64,000 nucleotides of DNA from Peribacillus frigoritolerans (GCF_030676415.1 NZ_JAUUTW010000004.1:1-64000), one strand, 5' to 3'; positions 8,191 through 18,637 are shown, numbered from the stretch's first letter. Notes: generated by a model from the letters alone, not told the origin. Translations and numbers: made by a program.

Positions 8191-8799
8191 TCAATTTACC
8201 AATTGGTATATGACGAATTTCTCAAAAGGATTAGATTCAGTCAAGCCAGGTAACATCACTTCGTTTTTCAGCTCGAAGGCGGTTTGATTTTCGAGGAAAA
8301 AAATATAATCCTGTGAAGCATAAAATAATATAAGTTCGATTTGGCGCGGTTCTTTTTCAAAGGAAAGCAAAATGTTATTGATGATTTTCATGAAAATCTG
8401 TACCGAGAAAGGATTAAAGAAATAAAAACGATTGTCTTTCGTATCAATATCATATTCTTCTGCCAAACAACAGTGGAATTCTATATTGCCATCGTTGTTT
8501 TTTCTTTTCTTCATGTAGCCATTCAGATTCTCGATCGCTTCTTTATAGAAATTTTCATTCATCTCCACGCCAACCACAGATGATTGATATAAGTGATGGA
8601 TAAAAAAATTCAAGCGTCCTTTACCGCATCCAAAATCCACAATGCGATCATTTCTTTTCAGTGCATATTTTTTGAATAAATGTTCCAATGCGCTGTATGG
8701 CGTAGGTTCGTATCGGTGATAATGCAAAGAATCATTGAAATTTATTTGTTCACCTTCCGTCCTGATGTTCAGCATTTCATCATAATCCGTCTCTTCCAT
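8191..8799 (-). CDS. SAM-dependent methyltransferase-like protein
   Basis: A 202-residue protein from ATG 8799. AAGGAGGTG sits 9 bases upstream of that ATG, while the more distal ATG at 8874 has no ribosome site, so the shorter form is preferred. RIVDFGCGKGRLNFF near residue 60 is class I methyltransferase motif I (SAM-binding glycine loop), and VVGVEMNENF near 83 is the acidic motif II. The usual NPP(F/Y) is replaced by FFNPFS near 135, so the substrate class is open. Such proteins are often annotated as putative methyltransferases in Bacillus; the function is unknown. It lies between the asnO terminator and the broken dehydrogenase. Confidence 0.7.
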   Translation of the reverse strand: MEETDYDEMLNIRTEGEQINFNDSLHYHRYEPTPYSALEHLFKKYALKRNDRIVDFGCGKGRLNFFIHHLYQSSVVGVEMNENFYKEAIENLNGYMKKRKNNDGNIEFHCCLAEEYDIDTKDNRFYFFNPFSVQIFMKIINNILLSFEKEPRQIELILFYASQDYIFFLENQTAFELKNEVMLPGLTESNPFEKFVIYQLVN

Positions 8800-8878
8800 T
8801 GTTTTATGCACCTCCTTCATTGTTTTTAAATATTGTGCTTCCCCCGGATAAGTTTTTGTTATATGAATGTCCATACAA

Positions 8879-9707
8879 TTAATTGGATTTTGCTTTATTT
8901 ACATAAACATTAAAATCAGAGATGCTTGGGTTGGCTGATAAATGACCGCCTTCCACTTGGATCGTCTGACCGGTAATGAATTTGGACTCGTCAGATGCAA
9001 GGAATGGTACGGTATAACCGATATCATCCGCTTCCCCATGATATGGCAATGCATTAAATTTTGCAAAGATATCGAGTACGACCTGAGGCATATTATTTTT
9101 TGCTGCAGGAGATAAAATAAGTCCTGGTGCCACTCCATTACAACGAATATGATCTTTACCATACTGTGCAGCGATATAACGAGTCAAATTCACTCCCCCC
9201 GCTTTGGACGCACCATATGCGGATCGTACGGAGTCACCTGTAAATCCAGCCATTGAGGCCGTATTGATAAACGATCCTCCTCCCGCTTTAACCATGTGAG
9301 GAATTGCAAACCTGCTTCCCAATAGGATACTTTTTAAATTCACATCCGTAAGCCAGTCCCATTCTTCCAAATCTAAATTCACGACATCCAGATCTTTATG
9401 TTGGTTAGTTAAACCCACATTATTAACAAGTACCGTAACCGTTCCATATTGTTCAATGGTAGTCGACTGCTGCCTGGATGGAATCTGCTTGTCCAGCATC
9501 CAAGAATACTCCAGCCACTTCCCCACCTTGTTTTTTAATGTTTTCGGCTGCTTCTTTTGCTCCCTGCTTCGTTATAATCGCAATCACGACTTTTGCCCCT
9601 TCTATAGCCTTTAGTGTGGATATGAATAACCCTATAGCTGAAGCTCCACCTGTCACTAATGCTACTTTATCTTGTACTCTCCCAATAATACCCCACCTGC
9701 TCTTCAA
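8879..9707 (-). pseudogene. Short-chain dehydrogenase/reductase, frameshifted
   Basis: Two overlapping frames make one SDR. The first (9453-9707) holds the nucleotide-binding start VALVTGGASAIGL and ends ...SIQAAVDYH. The second continues from TIEQYGTVTVLVNNVGL through the catalytic region INTASMAGF...YGASKAG to the C-terminal ITGQTIQVEGGH. One extra base (or two missing) near 9461-9463 shifts the frame. The start is also weak: the codon best placed behind AGGTGGGG is ATT, and the only usual starter is a TTG at 9707 upstream of that site. The glycine motif TGxxxGIG reads TGGASAIG. It may be a true pseudogene or a sequencing error. Confidence 0.8.
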
Positions 9708-9764
9708 AAATTGAATATTACTGCTTTACTAATCATGACTAACCGTTTGCCAAATCCAAAACAG

Positions 9765-9802
9765 AAAAAAGCTGAAGCATCAAAAAGAGCTTCAGCTTTT
9801 TT
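9765..9802. terminator. Rho-independent terminator (bidirectional)
   Basis: GCTGAAGC (9771-9778) and GCTTCAGC (9789-9796) form the stem, flanked by six A and six T. It overlaps the stop of the PqqD-like gene. Confidence 0.8.
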
Positions 9803-10167
9803 CATTTTTCTTCTTCATCATCCCATATGATCCAATCATGAACCTCAAGAATTTCCAGAAATTTCATCAGCCGCGGTAAGGCTGGTTCTGCTTCCTCTCC
9901 AAAATGTTCACTCATCGCTTCAGAAATCTGATTTACATTCCTTTGGAAGTCCATCTGTTTAATGGCATATGCCCCAAACTTATCAAGCTTGATTTTACGG
10001 ACTGATGGTTGTTTAAAGAAACGAATTGTAATTCGTTCCACAAAATTGGTCCTTTGAATGACCAAAAAATTTGCTTCCGCAGATTCTTGTACCATAGTGA
10101 CGCGTCTTTCCAAAAGGGGAACCATGGTTAACAGGTTCCTCTTTTTTGATTGGCGTTTACGAAGCAT
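9802..10167 (-). CDS. PqqD-like (RRE-fold) small protein
   Basis: A 121-residue protein with a basic N-terminus (MLRKRQSKKRN) and a PqqD-like C-terminal ~80 residues: hydrophobic strands, then FGAYAIKQMDFQRNV, EAMSEHFGEE and a helix before VHDWIIW. PqqD-type domains are small winged helices that bind peptide leaders in PQQ and other RiPP pathways. No precursor peptide or radical SAM enzyme is nearby. The start chosen (ATG 10167) lies inside the end of the OPT transporter gene with a GGGAAAAAAGAAG leader, giving an 11-base overlap and probable coupling. The role is unknown; an accessory to the transporter is inferred from the overlap only. Confidence 0.65.
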   Translation of the reverse strand: MLRKRQSKKRNLLTMVPLLERRVTMVQESAEANFLVIQRTNFVERITIRFFKQPSVRKIKLDKFGAYAIKQMDFQRNVNQISEAMSEHFGEEAEPALPRLMKFLEILEVHDWIIWDDEEEK

Positions 10168-12058
10168 CTTCTTTTTTCCCTTTGCTGGATACGAACCAAA
10201 GCAATCCAGCCAGAGCAAGGAATAGTAAAAATGGTAGCAAATTGCTGGCTAATTTAGCCGCAGCCGGAACTTGGATACCGGCTGCGATCAATATGGCAAT
10301 AAGAACACCAATCAATGATTCACCCGCTATTAAACCTGAGGCAAATAATACACCTCTATCAACCCGTGATTTAAGCGCTTCTTTTGTTTTCGAGAAGAAC
10401 TCAACGAAGAATCGAATCAATCCACCGATCATGATTGGGGCACTAGTATGAACCGGCAAGTAAATGCCGACTGCAACAACAAGTGAATTCAGACCGAAAA
10501 ATTCTAATGTGATGGAAATAGCCGCACCGATAAAGATGAGGGTCCAAGGTAAATCTCCCCCTAGAACACCTTCAGCAAGTATTTTCATTAGTGCCGCTTT
10601 AGGTGCAGGTAGTTCTGCAGATCCCATCGTATAGGCGTTATCCATCAGAACCAGGATAAAACCAATGACAGAAGCGGACGCAACAACACCGATCATCATG
10701 GCAACTTGTTGTTTCCATGGTGTTCCGCCGACGATATATCCTGTTTTTAGATCTTGGGAAACATCACCTGAAACCGCAAGTGCTGTACAAATGATCGCAG
10801 CGACGGTTAAAGCGGCTACCATTCCAGTCGTACCAGTAAAACCAGTAGCTTTATAGACAATCGCTACAATCAATAGTGTAGCTATCGTCATTCCAGAAAC
10901 AGGGGAAGAAGAACTTCCGACGATCCCAACAACCCTTGAAGCCACTGTTACGAATAAAAATCCAAAAATCGCAATTGCAATCGCACCGATGATTCCTACA
11001 TCTGTTATAGGTGTGAAAGCAATGATTAAAATCACGATGATCGTTCCCAACCAAACGTATTTAGCGGGTATGTCTTGTTCTGTACGGATCGAACCTGATT
11101 TTAGTTGTCCTTTATTGGCTTTTACGCCTTTAAGAGTATCAAAAACTGAACTGAAAAGTATTGGTAATGTTTTGATCAATGTAATCAATCCGCCAGTTGC
11201 AACGGCACCAGCACCAATATATCGTATATAATTATCCCAAATTCCCCATGCATCCAATTCACCGATCGGTACATCGGAAGGGAAAATGGCAGTTCCATTG
11301 CTTCCGCCAAAAAAGCTGATGGCCGGTATTAGAACGACCCAGGCTAATAAACCCCCACCTAGCATTTGTCCTGCAACACGCGGTCCAATAATATAACCTA
11401 CACCCAAAAGGGAAGGAAAGGCATCAAGACCAACCACTGCATTTTTAAAATTCGTGATTCCTGTTTCAACTTCTGTCTTGAAAAGCTTAAACCCATCACC
11501 AAGCCCTTTAACGACACCGCCGATTACCAAACCGGCTCCGATTAGTTTCGCGCTTGTACCACCCTTTTCTCCTGACTTCAGAACCTCGGCACATGCCGTA
11601 CCTTCAGGATAAGGTAATGTTTCATGTTCCCTTACAATCAAAAGCTGGCGAAGGGGAACCATCATGAAGACCCCTAAAAATCCCCCAGTTAATACAACGA
11701 AAATGATGAATGCTTGACTCACGTCCATGTCCCACATGAATAATGCTGGAATGGTAAATACAGCACCGGCACCAATAGCCTCACCTGCCGTGGTCATCGT
11801 TTGCACAATATTGTTTTCTAATATTGAATCCCTGCGAAAAACCCCTCTTAAAATAGCCATTGAAATTACCGCTGCGGGTATTGAAGCAGAGACAGTTAAA
11901 CCAATAAGTAGGCCTAAGTATGCATTTGCCGCCCCGAATACGATTGCAAGAATGATCCCTAGAATGATTGCAGTTGCAGTTAATTCCGGTAGAGATTTAG
12001 ATGCAGAGACGTACGGGACAAATTTACTCTCTTTTGAATTGTTCGACAATTTAGCCAC
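10157..12058 (-). CDS. OPT-family oligopeptide transporter
   Basis: A 633-residue, very hydrophobic protein with roughly 14-16 membrane segments, matching the bacterial branch of the OPT family (proton-coupled uptake of oligopeptides or metal chelates). YPEGTACAEVLKSGE near 150 is the conserved OPT region, and PASIPAAVISMAIL-like helices surround it. The N-terminal ~25 residues are polar and cytoplasmic. The gene has its own promoter (12091-12120) and overlaps the PqqD-like gene downstream. Substrate cannot be read from sequence. It replaces nothing in the B. subtilis order here, so it is accessory to this locus. Confidence 0.88.
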   Translation of the reverse strand: MAKLSNNSKESKFVPYVSASKSLPELTATAIILGIILAIVFGAANAYLGLLIGLTVSASIPAAVISMAILRGVFRRDSILENNIVQTMTTAGEAIGAGAVFTIPALFMWDMDVSQAFIIFVVLTGGFLGVFMMVPLRQLLIVREHETLPYPEGTACAEVLKSGEKGGTSAKLIGAGLVIGGVVKGLGDGFKLFKTEVETGITNFKNAVVGLDAFPSLLGVGYIIGPRVAGQMLGGGLLAWVVLIPAISFFGGSNGTAIFPSDVPIGELDAWGIWDNYIRYIGAGAVATGGLITLIKTLPILFSSVFDTLKGVKANKGQLKSGSIRTEQDIPAKYVWLGTIIVILIIAFTPITDVGIIGAIAIAIFGFLFVTVASRVVGIVGSSSSPVSGMTIATLLIVAIVYKATGFTGTTGMVAALTVAAIICTALAVSGDVSQDLKTGYIVGGTPWKQQVAMMIGVVASASVIGFILVLMDNAYTMGSAELPAPKAALMKILAEGVLGGDLPWTLIFIGAAISITLEFFGLNSLVVAVGIYLPVHTSAPIMIGGLIRFFVEFFSKTKEALKSRVDRGVLFASGLIAGESLIGVLIAILIAAGIQVPAAAKLASNLLPFLLFLALAGLLWFVSSKGKKEDAS

Positions 12059-12090
12059 TTCCTATGTTAAACTTTAAAATCACAGAGAAC

Positions 12091-12120
12091 ATTATATCAC
12101 TGTAATTTAAATTGACGCAA
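12091..12120 (-). promoter_or_regulatory. Sigma-A promoter for the OPT gene
   Basis: On the minus strand TTGCGT (12115-12120), an 18-base spacer and a perfect TATAAT (12091-12096) preceded by TGA give an extended -10. It lies 33 bases upstream of the start. The rest of the 335-base gap to the cupin gene holds an AT-rich inverted repeat and the cupin promoter; no gene was seen. Confidence 0.65.
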
Positions 12121-12144
12121 TGGTAAAATTCCGCTCACCAAATG

Positions 12145-12167
12145 TCTGATTATATCTAATAATCAGA
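12145..12167. promoter_or_regulatory. AT-rich inverted repeat upstream of OPT promoter
   Basis: TCTGATTAT (12145-12153) and ATAATCAGA (12159-12167) form a 9-5-9 perfect repeat about 25 bases upstream of the OPT -35 box. It could be an activator or repressor site. It has no T-run, so it is not a terminator. Confidence 0.4.
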
Positions 12168-12330
12168 TTAGCAGTTTCGATTTTAAAATATATAAAAATA
12201 ATATTCAGCTAATAACCATTGTTTTTGGGCTTATTCGTTACACGAAATCACTGCATCTCATTCATTCAATGACGGGACCATCAGCACTCCTTATTAGAGC
12301 TCCATAAGCAATTAACCCACTGGGTTATTG

Positions 12331-12359
12331 CACTTTAAAATGAGATCTAACATATCCTG
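12331..12359 (+). promoter_or_regulatory. Sigma-K-like promoter for the cupin gene
   Basis: CACT (12331-12334), 16 bases, CATATCCTG (12351-12359). The sigma-K consensus is mACm-16/17-CATAnnnTA; only two positions differ. The same CATAnnnTG form with the same 16-base spacing occurs before cotE and dpaA in this window. Confidence 0.5.
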
Positions 12360-12393
12360 AAAAATCAAGTCTGAAAAAAGGAATGATAAATTC

Positions 12394-13047
12394 ATGGTCT
12401 CCTATATGGACTATACTTCACCATCCACACAACACTTTTTTGATGTTAATAAAAGCAATTTCATGAAAAAAGACAATCAAAACTATATAAATGTATTAGG
12501 TATCAAACAATTGAACACACTCGAAAATGTTTCTTTATTAGATATTTACCTTAGTGCAAACAATGTCGTAGAACCGCATTATCACCAAAATGCTGCAGAG
12601 CTAGTGTATTGCATTTCTGGAGCGGCAACCGTTTCATTACTGAATCCTTTTACTAAGCAAATACAAAATTATCCCATTAAACCTGGCCAAGTAGCCAACG
12701 TTCCACAAGGTTGGTGGCATTATGAAGTGGCTAATACGGATAATACTCATCTGCTGGCCATTTTTAATGCATCAACACCTGAGGTGATCCTGGGTTCGGA
12801 TATCTTGAAATTAACACCTGCAAATATTATGGCACATACGTATTGCATGGATGAAAACCAATGGAAAAAAGCAATTACACCGATTCACCCCTCAACATTC
12901 ATCGGTCCGCCAGCCAACTGCCATCGAGCGGCCGAAGAAGACATGCAGCAATATCCTCAATATCATAATCACTATGATAACCAAATGTGTACTGCCCCCG
13001 CATACAACTATCAATTCCAGCCCACTCCCCCATATTATTATTATTGA
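12394..13047 (+). CDS. Cupin-domain protein, probable spore-coat associated
   Basis: A 217-residue protein. Residues ~45-130 form a single cupin barrel: PHYHQNAAELVYCISG carries the HxH...E metal-ligand pattern and PQGWWHYEVAN the later histidine. The last ~50 residues are low complexity, rich in His, Gln, Tyr and Pro, ending in four tyrosines, as in several coat proteins that become cross-linked. Any enzyme activity is unknown; bicupin oxalate decarboxylases are distant relatives. AAGGAATGA precedes the start. A sigma-K-like promoter ends ~35 bases upstream, which supports expression in the mother cell. Transcribed opposite to its neighbours and closed by a shared terminator. Confidence 0.75.
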   Translation: MVSYMDYTSPSTQHFFDVNKSNFMKKDNQNYINVLGIKQLNTLENVSLLDIYLSANNVVEPHYHQNAAELVYCISGAATVSLLNPFTKQIQNYPIKPGQVANVPQGWWHYEVANTDNTHLLAIFNASTPEVILGSDILKLTPANIMAHTYCMDENQWKKAITPIHPSTFIGPPANCHRAAEEDMQQYPQYHNHYDNQMCTAPAYNYQFQPTPPYYYY

Positions 13048-13130
13048 AGATAAGTGCAGGGAACTCGATCACCCCTGTTCGAGGGCCTATACAACTTCAT
13101 GGATGGCATCTAATAAATCGGAATCGAAAA

Positions 13131-13176
13131 AAGCAATGGAGAACCCTATTACATAAGAGTTCTCCATTGCTTTTAA
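13131..13176. terminator. Rho-independent terminator (bidirectional)
   Basis: A perfect 14-bp stem (13131-13144 with 13159-13172) is followed by TT. It sits between the converging cupin and mutL genes. Confidence 0.8.
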
Positions 13177-15117
13177 TTACATGATCCGCTTGAACATTTT
13201 CTCCATTTCATAAATGGAATAAGAGATGATGATAGGTCTTCCATGAGGGCATGTGAAGGGGTCTGTTGTCCGCCTTAGTTCATCCAATAGTGCTTGGATT
13301 TCATCATTGCGCAGATGCCGGTTTGCCTTTATGGAGGCTTTACAGCTCATCATGATGGCTGCTTCTTCGCGCAATTTTTTGATGTCGACCTTTTTCATCG
13401 ATAGCAATTGTTCTATCATTTCTTCAAGGATTTCCTGTTCAATTCCTTTAGGGAACCATTGTGGGTGCGATCGGACAATATAGGCGTTATAGCCAAACTC
13501 CTCTAAATAGACGCCGACTTTTTCCAACTCATGACGATATTCATTTATCCGGATACATTGGTCTGTTGAAAATTCAAGTGTGATGGGAACCAGCATATCC
13601 TGTAGCTCGTTTTCAACACGTCCGACCTTTTCTTTAAAATATTCGTATTTGATCCGTTCCTGGGCAGCATGCTGGTCTATGATATATAAACCTTTTTCGT
13701 TTTGGGCGAAAATATATGTTCCATGCATTTGCCCAATCGGGTACATGGGAGGGATGCGGCTGTCCGGTTCATTCTCCTCGATTTCTTCCTCTTGTTCGAC
13801 AGTGTAGGTTGTATACTTTTCAGCCGACTCGAAATATGGTTTACTTTCATCATCTTGTAAGACCGGTACATAGATATCTTCCATTTGCTGCTGTTCATTG
13901 CTATAGATTATTTCCTTTATTGGTTCAAGATTGAAATCTTCATTATGATCCTCATAGCTCTTTTGTTCCTGCTTTTCCCGAATCAAGGTATCCTTCAAGA
14001 GTGAAGCTTCTTTCTTGGCTTCTTCAAGGACACGCTTGCCGCTTTCCACAACATGGTCCAATTCCAGCGCAGTTTGCTCACTTTTCACCTGTTCCGGCTT
14101 TGATGTTGGTGTATATCCGCTTGGTATTAGAGTCATCTTTTTAAACGAAGATTTGATCGTTTCCGATACAAGACTGTACAATTCCTGTTCCTTGCTGAGC
14201 CTTACCTCCATTTTGGATGGGTGTACATTGACATCGACAAGAATCGGATCCATTTCAATATTCAACAAAGCAATTGGAAAACGCCCAATTGGAAGAAGTG
14301 TATGGTACCCATCCAGGATTGCTTTCACGAGCGCATAGTTTTTGATGAAGCGGCCGTTTATCATGGTTGAAATATAATTCCTTGAAGCCCGGGTGACCTC
14401 TGGCATAACGATATACCCGGATAATTTGAAGTCCAGGGAGCTTGCCTGAATCGGAATCATCTTTTTGGCAATATTCGTACCATAGATTGCGGCTAGCACC
14501 TGCCTGACATCACCGTTACCATTCGTATGCAGGATTCGCTTCTCGTTGTGTGATAACCGTATAGAAACATCCGGATGTGAAAGTGCGAGCCTGTTAGCGA
14601 CATCCGTAATATTTCCTAGCTCGGTATGAATGGTTTTCATATATTTCAACCTTGCAGGAGTATTGTAAAACAAGTCGGAAACCAGGATATCCGTTCCTTT
14701 CCGGCTGGATGAAGCCTCAAGTTCCTTAACCATGCCTCCTTCAAGAAGTATGCGCGTTCCTACACCTTCGCCAGTGCTGCTTTTCATTTCAAAACGGGAA
14801 ACTGAAGCAATACTGGGCATTGCTTCACCGCGAAAGCCAAGTGTTCGAATTCGGAAAAGGTCATTTTCATCTTTTATTTTACTTGTGGCGTGGCGTTTAA
14901 ATGCCGCTTCTATGTCATCAGCCAAAATCCCATCGCCATTATCCACGATCCGAATGGAACCAAGTCCAGCCTCCACCAATTCAATCTCTATAATGGTACT
15001 GTTTGCATCTATTGCGTTTTCCACTAGTTCCTTAACGACTGAGGCTGGGCGTTCAACAACTTCACCAGCTGCGATTTTATTAGATAAAGCCTCATCAAGC
15101 TGTATGATTTTTCCCAT
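13177..15117 (-). CDS. mutL: DNA mismatch repair endonuclease MutL
   Basis: A 646-residue MutL. The GHKL ATPase (1-~330) shows [19 protein letters not shown] and [13 protein letters not shown] Glu-rich, low-complexity linker spans ~340-450. The C-terminal dimerisation and nuclease domain contains [12 protein letters not shown] (the DQHA(x)2E(x)4E metal site of nicking MutL proteins) and CPHGRPIII near the end. After MutS finds a mismatch, MutL nicks the new strand. It starts 22 bases after mutS and forms its operon. The length fits Bacillus MutL (~630 aa). Confidence 0.97.
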   Translation of the reverse strand: MGKIIQLDEALSNKIAAGEVVERPASVVKELVENAIDANSTIIEIELVEAGLGSIRIVDNGDGILADDIEAAFKRHATSKIKDENDLFRIRTLGFRGEAMPSIASVSRFEMKSSTGEGVGTRILLEGGMVKELEASSSRKGTDILVSDLFYNTPARLKYMKTIHTELGNITDVANRLALSHPDVSIRLSHNEKRILHTNGNGDVRQVLAAIYGTNIAKKMIPIQASSLDFKLSGYIVMPEVTRASRNYISTMINGRFIKNYALVKAILDGYHTLLPIGRFPIALLNIEMDPILVDVNVHPSKMEVRLSKEQELYSLVSETIKSSFKKMTLIPSGYTPTSKPEQVKSEQTALELDHVVESGKRVLEEAKKEASLLKDTLIREKQEQKSYEDHNEDFNLEPIKEIIYSNEQQQMEDIYVPVLQDDESKPYFESAEKYTTYTVEQEEEIEENEPDSRIPPMYPIGQMHGTYIFAQNEKGLYIIDQHAAQERIKYEYFKEKVGRVENELQDMLVPITLEFSTDQCIRINEYRHELEKVGVYLEEFGYNAYIVRSHPQWFPKGIEQEILEEMIEQLLSMKKVDIKKLREEAAIMMSCKASIKANRHLRNDEIQALLDELRRTTDPFTCPHGRPIIISYSIYEMEKMFKRIM

Positions 15118-15139
15118 TTTTATCGCCTCGCTTTAATTC

Positions 15140-17764
15140 TCATTTAAGTTTCTTTTGTAATTTATAAAGGGTATTCATTGCCTCAAGCGGCGTCATTTCA
15201 AGGATATCCAGTGATTTTATATCATCCAGCACCTTTTTTTCCTTAGGTGAAGAAATCACTCTTCCTATAGGAGCCTCTTCCCCAAAGAAAGAAAGCTGTG
15301 CCTCATTGACGGATGTTACCGGGGCAGCTTCGGCAATAGGCTCTTTTACAGCAACAGGCTGTTCAGACATCGCCTTTGCCTGTCCATTTTCATTCTCTAG
15401 CTGCGCTAAAATAGCGGCCGCCCGATCTATTAACTGCTCCGGTAAGTCAGCTAGCTTAGCCACATGAATTCCATAGCTTTTATCTGCTGGCCCTTCTTTA
15501 ATTTTATGAAGGAAAACGACATTTCCATTTTGCTCAATGGCACTGACATGGATATTTTTCAATTTTGGCAGTTCCGCTGCCAATACAGTCAATTCGTGAT
15601 AATGAGTCGAAAAGAGAGTCTTTGCCCCAATTTCCTCATGAATATATTCAATGATGGCCTGAGCAAGCGCCATCCCATCATAAGTTGATGTTCCCCGCCC
15701 TATTTCATCAAATAATATCAAACTGTTTTCTGTCGCATTCGTGATGGCATTTCTTGCTTCAAGCATCTCGACCATGAATGTACTTTGACCGGAAATCAAA
15801 TCATCTGCCGCGCCAATCCTAGTAAAAACCTTATCGAAAATAGGCAATTCAGCTATACTTGCGGATACGAAGCATCCAATTTGCGCTAGAATCGATGTTA
15901 GCGCAATTTGACGCATATACGTACTTTTACCAGACATATTGGGCCCTGTAATCAAGAGTAACTCCCGGTCTCCATCCATAAAGCAATCATTGGGGACATA
16001 CTCCTGTGATTGAAGGACTTTCTCGACCACTGGATGCCGGCCTTCCTTCAGTACGATTCTTCGATCATCAGAAAAGACTGGCTTCACATAATGGCGTTCT
16101 TCGCTAATCGTAGCAAAGCACTGCAGCACATCCAGTTCACTGACGCCTTTCGCTAAATCCTGTAAGCGCGGGATATAGCTTTTGACCTCTTCACGAAGAT
16201 TGAGGAATAGGTCATACTCCAAACTGATGCTTTTTTCTTCTGCTTGTAAAATCAAAGCTTCCTTTTCTTTCAATTCAGGCGTGATATAACGTTCGGCATT
16301 CGTTAAAGTTTGCTTCCGTTCATAACGGCCTTCTTCAAGCAAATGCAAATTGGCTCGTGTGACTTCAATGTAATAGCCAAATACACGATTATATCCGATT
16401 TTCAATGATTTGATCCCGGTGCGTTCCCGCTCTTCGCGTTCAAGCTGTGCAATCCAAGTTTTCCCGTTTCTGCTGGCATCCCTGTATGTATCCAGCTCCT
16501 TATGGAAACCGTCCTGAATGATATTCCCTTCCTTCACGGACAATGGCGGGTTTTCTACTAGCGCCGTTTCAAGCAAATCCGTCACTTCTTCGCAAGGATC
16601 CAATTTATCGGCCAGAATTGAAATATCCTGATTGGAAGCCATTGACTTCACGATTTCACGAATGATCGGCACCTGTTGCAATGAACGTTTCAGTTGAATC
16701 AAGTCCCGAGCGTTTACATTCCCGAAGGCCACCCTTCCGGCAAGCCGCTCCAAGTCGTACACTTCCTTCAGGCGTTCACGTAAGTCCTGCCGTTCGAAGT
16801 ATTGATTTTTCAGGGTTTCAACAAGGCTTTGTCTCCGCTCGATCTGTTTTTTATTAATGAGCGGTCTATCAATCCATTGTTTCAGCATCCTTCCGCCCAT
16901 GGCTGTTTTTGTTTCATCAAGCAGCCATAATAATGAGCCTTTTTTACCTTTGGAACGAATGGTTTCAGTTAATTCCAAATTGCGCTTGCTATAATAATCA
17001 ATTTTCATATATTGTGATGTTTCATATGCAAGTACTGGCTGTAAATGATCCAGGCTGCGTTTTTGGGTACGGTATAGATAATTCAATAAACGTGAGGTCG
17101 TTGTCGCCAGTTTCTGGTCTTTTAACGGATGAAGCAATGCAACGAATGACTCGCTTTGAACCAAATTACTCTCTAGGGATAGGGCGGCAGCGCCCCGTTC
17201 TTGGAGCTTTTTTTTCCACTCTTCATTGAAATCCTCGGCAATGACCACTTCACTCGCACCAAGGATGGCAAATTCATTCAGAACTTCCTCGAAACTCTCA
17301 ATCAAAGTGACTTTATTTTCCCCTGTCGATAAATCATTGTATCCAAAGCCAAACTGACCATCCGTGAAATGAGTGATGGTGGCAATATAATTATTTTCCT
17401 TTTCACGAAGACCCTTACTATCCATTTTCGTTCCCGGAGTAATCAGCTGGACAACTTCCCTGCGTACCACACCTTTGGCTTGCTTCGGATCTTCGGTTTG
17501 TTCACAGATAGCTACTTTAAAACCTTTTTCTATCAATATATCAATATAATTAGCAGCCGAGTGATACGGAATGCCGCACATCGGAATTCGCTCTTCACTA
17601 CCGCCTTCTCGGCTCGTTAATGTGATTTCGAGCTCTTGGGATGCATTAAGTGCATCGTCAAAAAACATTTCATAAAAATCGCCTAAACGAAAAAATAAAA
17701 AGGCATCCTGATACTCTGCCTTAATTTTTAAATATTGCTGTATCATCGGAGTATATCCAGCCAT
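15140..17764 (-). CDS. mutS: DNA mismatch recognition protein MutS
   Basis: An 874-residue MutS1. The N-terminal mismatch-binding motif [11 protein letters not shown] (residues 24-34) contains the Phe and Glu that probe the mispair. The clamp and lever domains fill the middle. The ATPase has [13 protein letters not shown] (Walker A), [15 protein letters not shown] (Walker B) and FSTHYHELT. The C-terminal ~80 residues are a variable tail with sliding-clamp and MutL contacts in B. subtilis. The start MAGYTPM is the same as in B. subtilis. It lies between cotE and mutL, the conserved order. Confidence 0.97.
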   Translation of the reverse strand: MAGYTPMIQQYLKIKAEYQDAFLFFRLGDFYEMFFDDALNASQELEITLTSREGGSEERIPMCGIPYHSAANYIDILIEKGFKVAICEQTEDPKQAKGVVRREVVQLITPGTKMDSKGLREKENNYIATITHFTDGQFGFGYNDLSTGENKVTLIESFEEVLNEFAILGASEVVIAEDFNEEWKKKLQERGAAALSLESNLVQSESFVALLHPLKDQKLATTTSRLLNYLYRTQKRSLDHLQPVLAYETSQYMKIDYYSKRNLELTETIRSKGKKGSLLWLLDETKTAMGGRMLKQWIDRPLINKKQIERRQSLVETLKNQYFERQDLRERLKEVYDLERLAGRVAFGNVNARDLIQLKRSLQQVPIIREIVKSMASNQDISILADKLDPCEEVTDLLETALVENPPLSVKEGNIIQDGFHKELDTYRDASRNGKTWIAQLEREERERTGIKSLKIGYNRVFGYYIEVTRANLHLLEEGRYERKQTLTNAERYITPELKEKEALILQAEEKSISLEYDLFLNLREEVKSYIPRLQDLAKGVSELDVLQCFATISEERHYVKPVFSDDRRIVLKEGRHPVVEKVLQSQEYVPNDCFMDGDRELLLITGPNMSGKSTYMRQIALTSILAQIGCFVSASIAELPIFDKVFTRIGAADDLISGQSTFMVEMLEARNAITNATENSLILFDEIGRGTSTYDGMALAQAIIEYIHEEIGAKTLFSTHYHELTVLAAELPKLKNIHVSAIEQNGNVVFLHKIKEGPADKSYGIHVAKLADLPEQLIDRAAAILAQLENENGQAKAMSEQPVAVKEPIAEAAPVTSVNEAQLSFFGEEAPIGRVISSPKEKKVLDDIKSLDILEMTPLEAMNTLYKLQKKLK

Positions 17765-17996
17765 TCCTTCAAAACCTTTCCAAACTAAAATCTATTACAC
17801 ATTTATGTCCTTCATTATAACATACAGGAAAGCAACATTGCCTGTATTCGAAATTGCATGGTAAATCAATTATCCTTTAAATTGTGAGCTAGCTGTATCT
17901 GCAAAGCCCTACGCACGGATAGGATAACATTACATCCCTATTTTTTTTCTCATTGCCAGTCCTGCAAGGGACTTGTCCCGCTTCAAATTAAATAAA

Positions 17997-18022
17997 ACCG
18001 GATGAAGGGATTGTCATCCGGT
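17997..18022 (-). terminator. Rho-independent terminator of cotE
   Basis: ACCGGATGA (17997-18005) pairs with TCATCCGGT (18014-18022); reading the minus strand a TTTTATTTAATTT run follows. It separates cotE from mutS. Confidence 0.8.
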
Positions 18023-18037
18023 ATTAATTTCTATATT

Positions 18038-18577
18038 CTATTCGTCTTCGAATTCATCAAGGAAATCCGGATCTAAATCTTCGAAATCCTCATCATCGAA
18101 ATCAGAGCCCCAGTCATCCTCACAGCGGCCATCTGGACTTACAGCGACACAAATTTTCGTTTCGCCGACGACTTCCACAAAGAATTCCCTTTCCACATGG
18201 ACAATGATTTTTTGTCCACATGGGGAGATGCAAGCTTCTAAACAATTCGGCTGTTGGACAGCTTTTGCAACGATTTCATGGTCATCAAGACAATCGGGAT
18301 CACGGTATTTCAGCGAAATAACGTCGGTATATTGCACTTTTTCAGTTACAACTTCCGTCTTCGAATTATGGTTATAAGAATACCAGACGTTGATTTCGTA
18401 GCTGCCGTGAATTTCTACCTTTTTGCCGACTTTCTTTGCATCGTATTTATGGTTGATGATCCAACAACCTAGAATGCTAGAAGGATGATGAGCCGGGCAA
18501 ATGGTGTGAGAGGACTTTGTGAATTTACGTCCTTTTGCCACCACCGCTTTAGTAATTATCTCTCTATATTGTGACAT
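18038..18577 (-). CDS. cotE: Outer spore coat morphogenetic protein CotE
   Basis: A 179-residue protein, close to B. subtilis CotE (181 aa). The N-terminal [20 protein letters not shown] and the central [13 protein letters not shown] and [11 protein letters not shown] are characteristic, and the C-terminus is strongly acidic ([19 protein letters not shown]), as in the family. CotE sits between inner and outer coat and recruits outer coat proteins during sporulation. AGGAGGG precedes the start. Two promoters resembling the sigma-E P1 and sigma-K P2 of B. subtilis lie upstream. Confidence 0.96.
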   Translation of the reverse strand: MSQYREIITKAVVAKGRKFTKSSHTICPAHHPSSILGCWIINHKYDAKKVGKKVEIHGSYEINVWYSYNHNSKTEVVTEKVQYTDVISLKYRDPDCLDDHEIVAKAVQQPNCLEACISPCGQKIIVHVEREFFVEVVGETKICVAVSPDGRCEDDWGSDFDDEDFEDLDPDFLDEFEDE

Positions 18578-18608
18578 GCTAGCGAACCCTCCTCATACAG
18601 TTTCCATT

Positions 18609-18637
18609 CATCCTATGCGTGGTAAAAGTCTAGTGTG
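18609..18637 (-). promoter_or_regulatory. Sigma-K-like promoter of cotE (P2)
   Basis: On the minus strand CACA (18634-18637), 16 bases, CATAGGATG (18609-18617) matches mACm-16-CATAnnnTA at all but the last position. B. subtilis cotE is known to use a sigma-K P2 promoter. Confidence 0.6.

Noticed and set aside
8800-8874. N-terminal extension of the methyltransferase to ATG 8874
   Set aside because: No ribosome site there, while AAGGAGGTG lies 9 bases before ATG 8799.
9802-10167. PQQ biosynthesis locus
   Set aside because: Only a PqqD-like domain is present; there is no pqqA, pqqC, pqqE or other pathway gene in the window.
12200-12214. CodY-like box upstream of the OPT gene
   Set aside because: Four mismatches and about 80 bases upstream of the -35; not supported.
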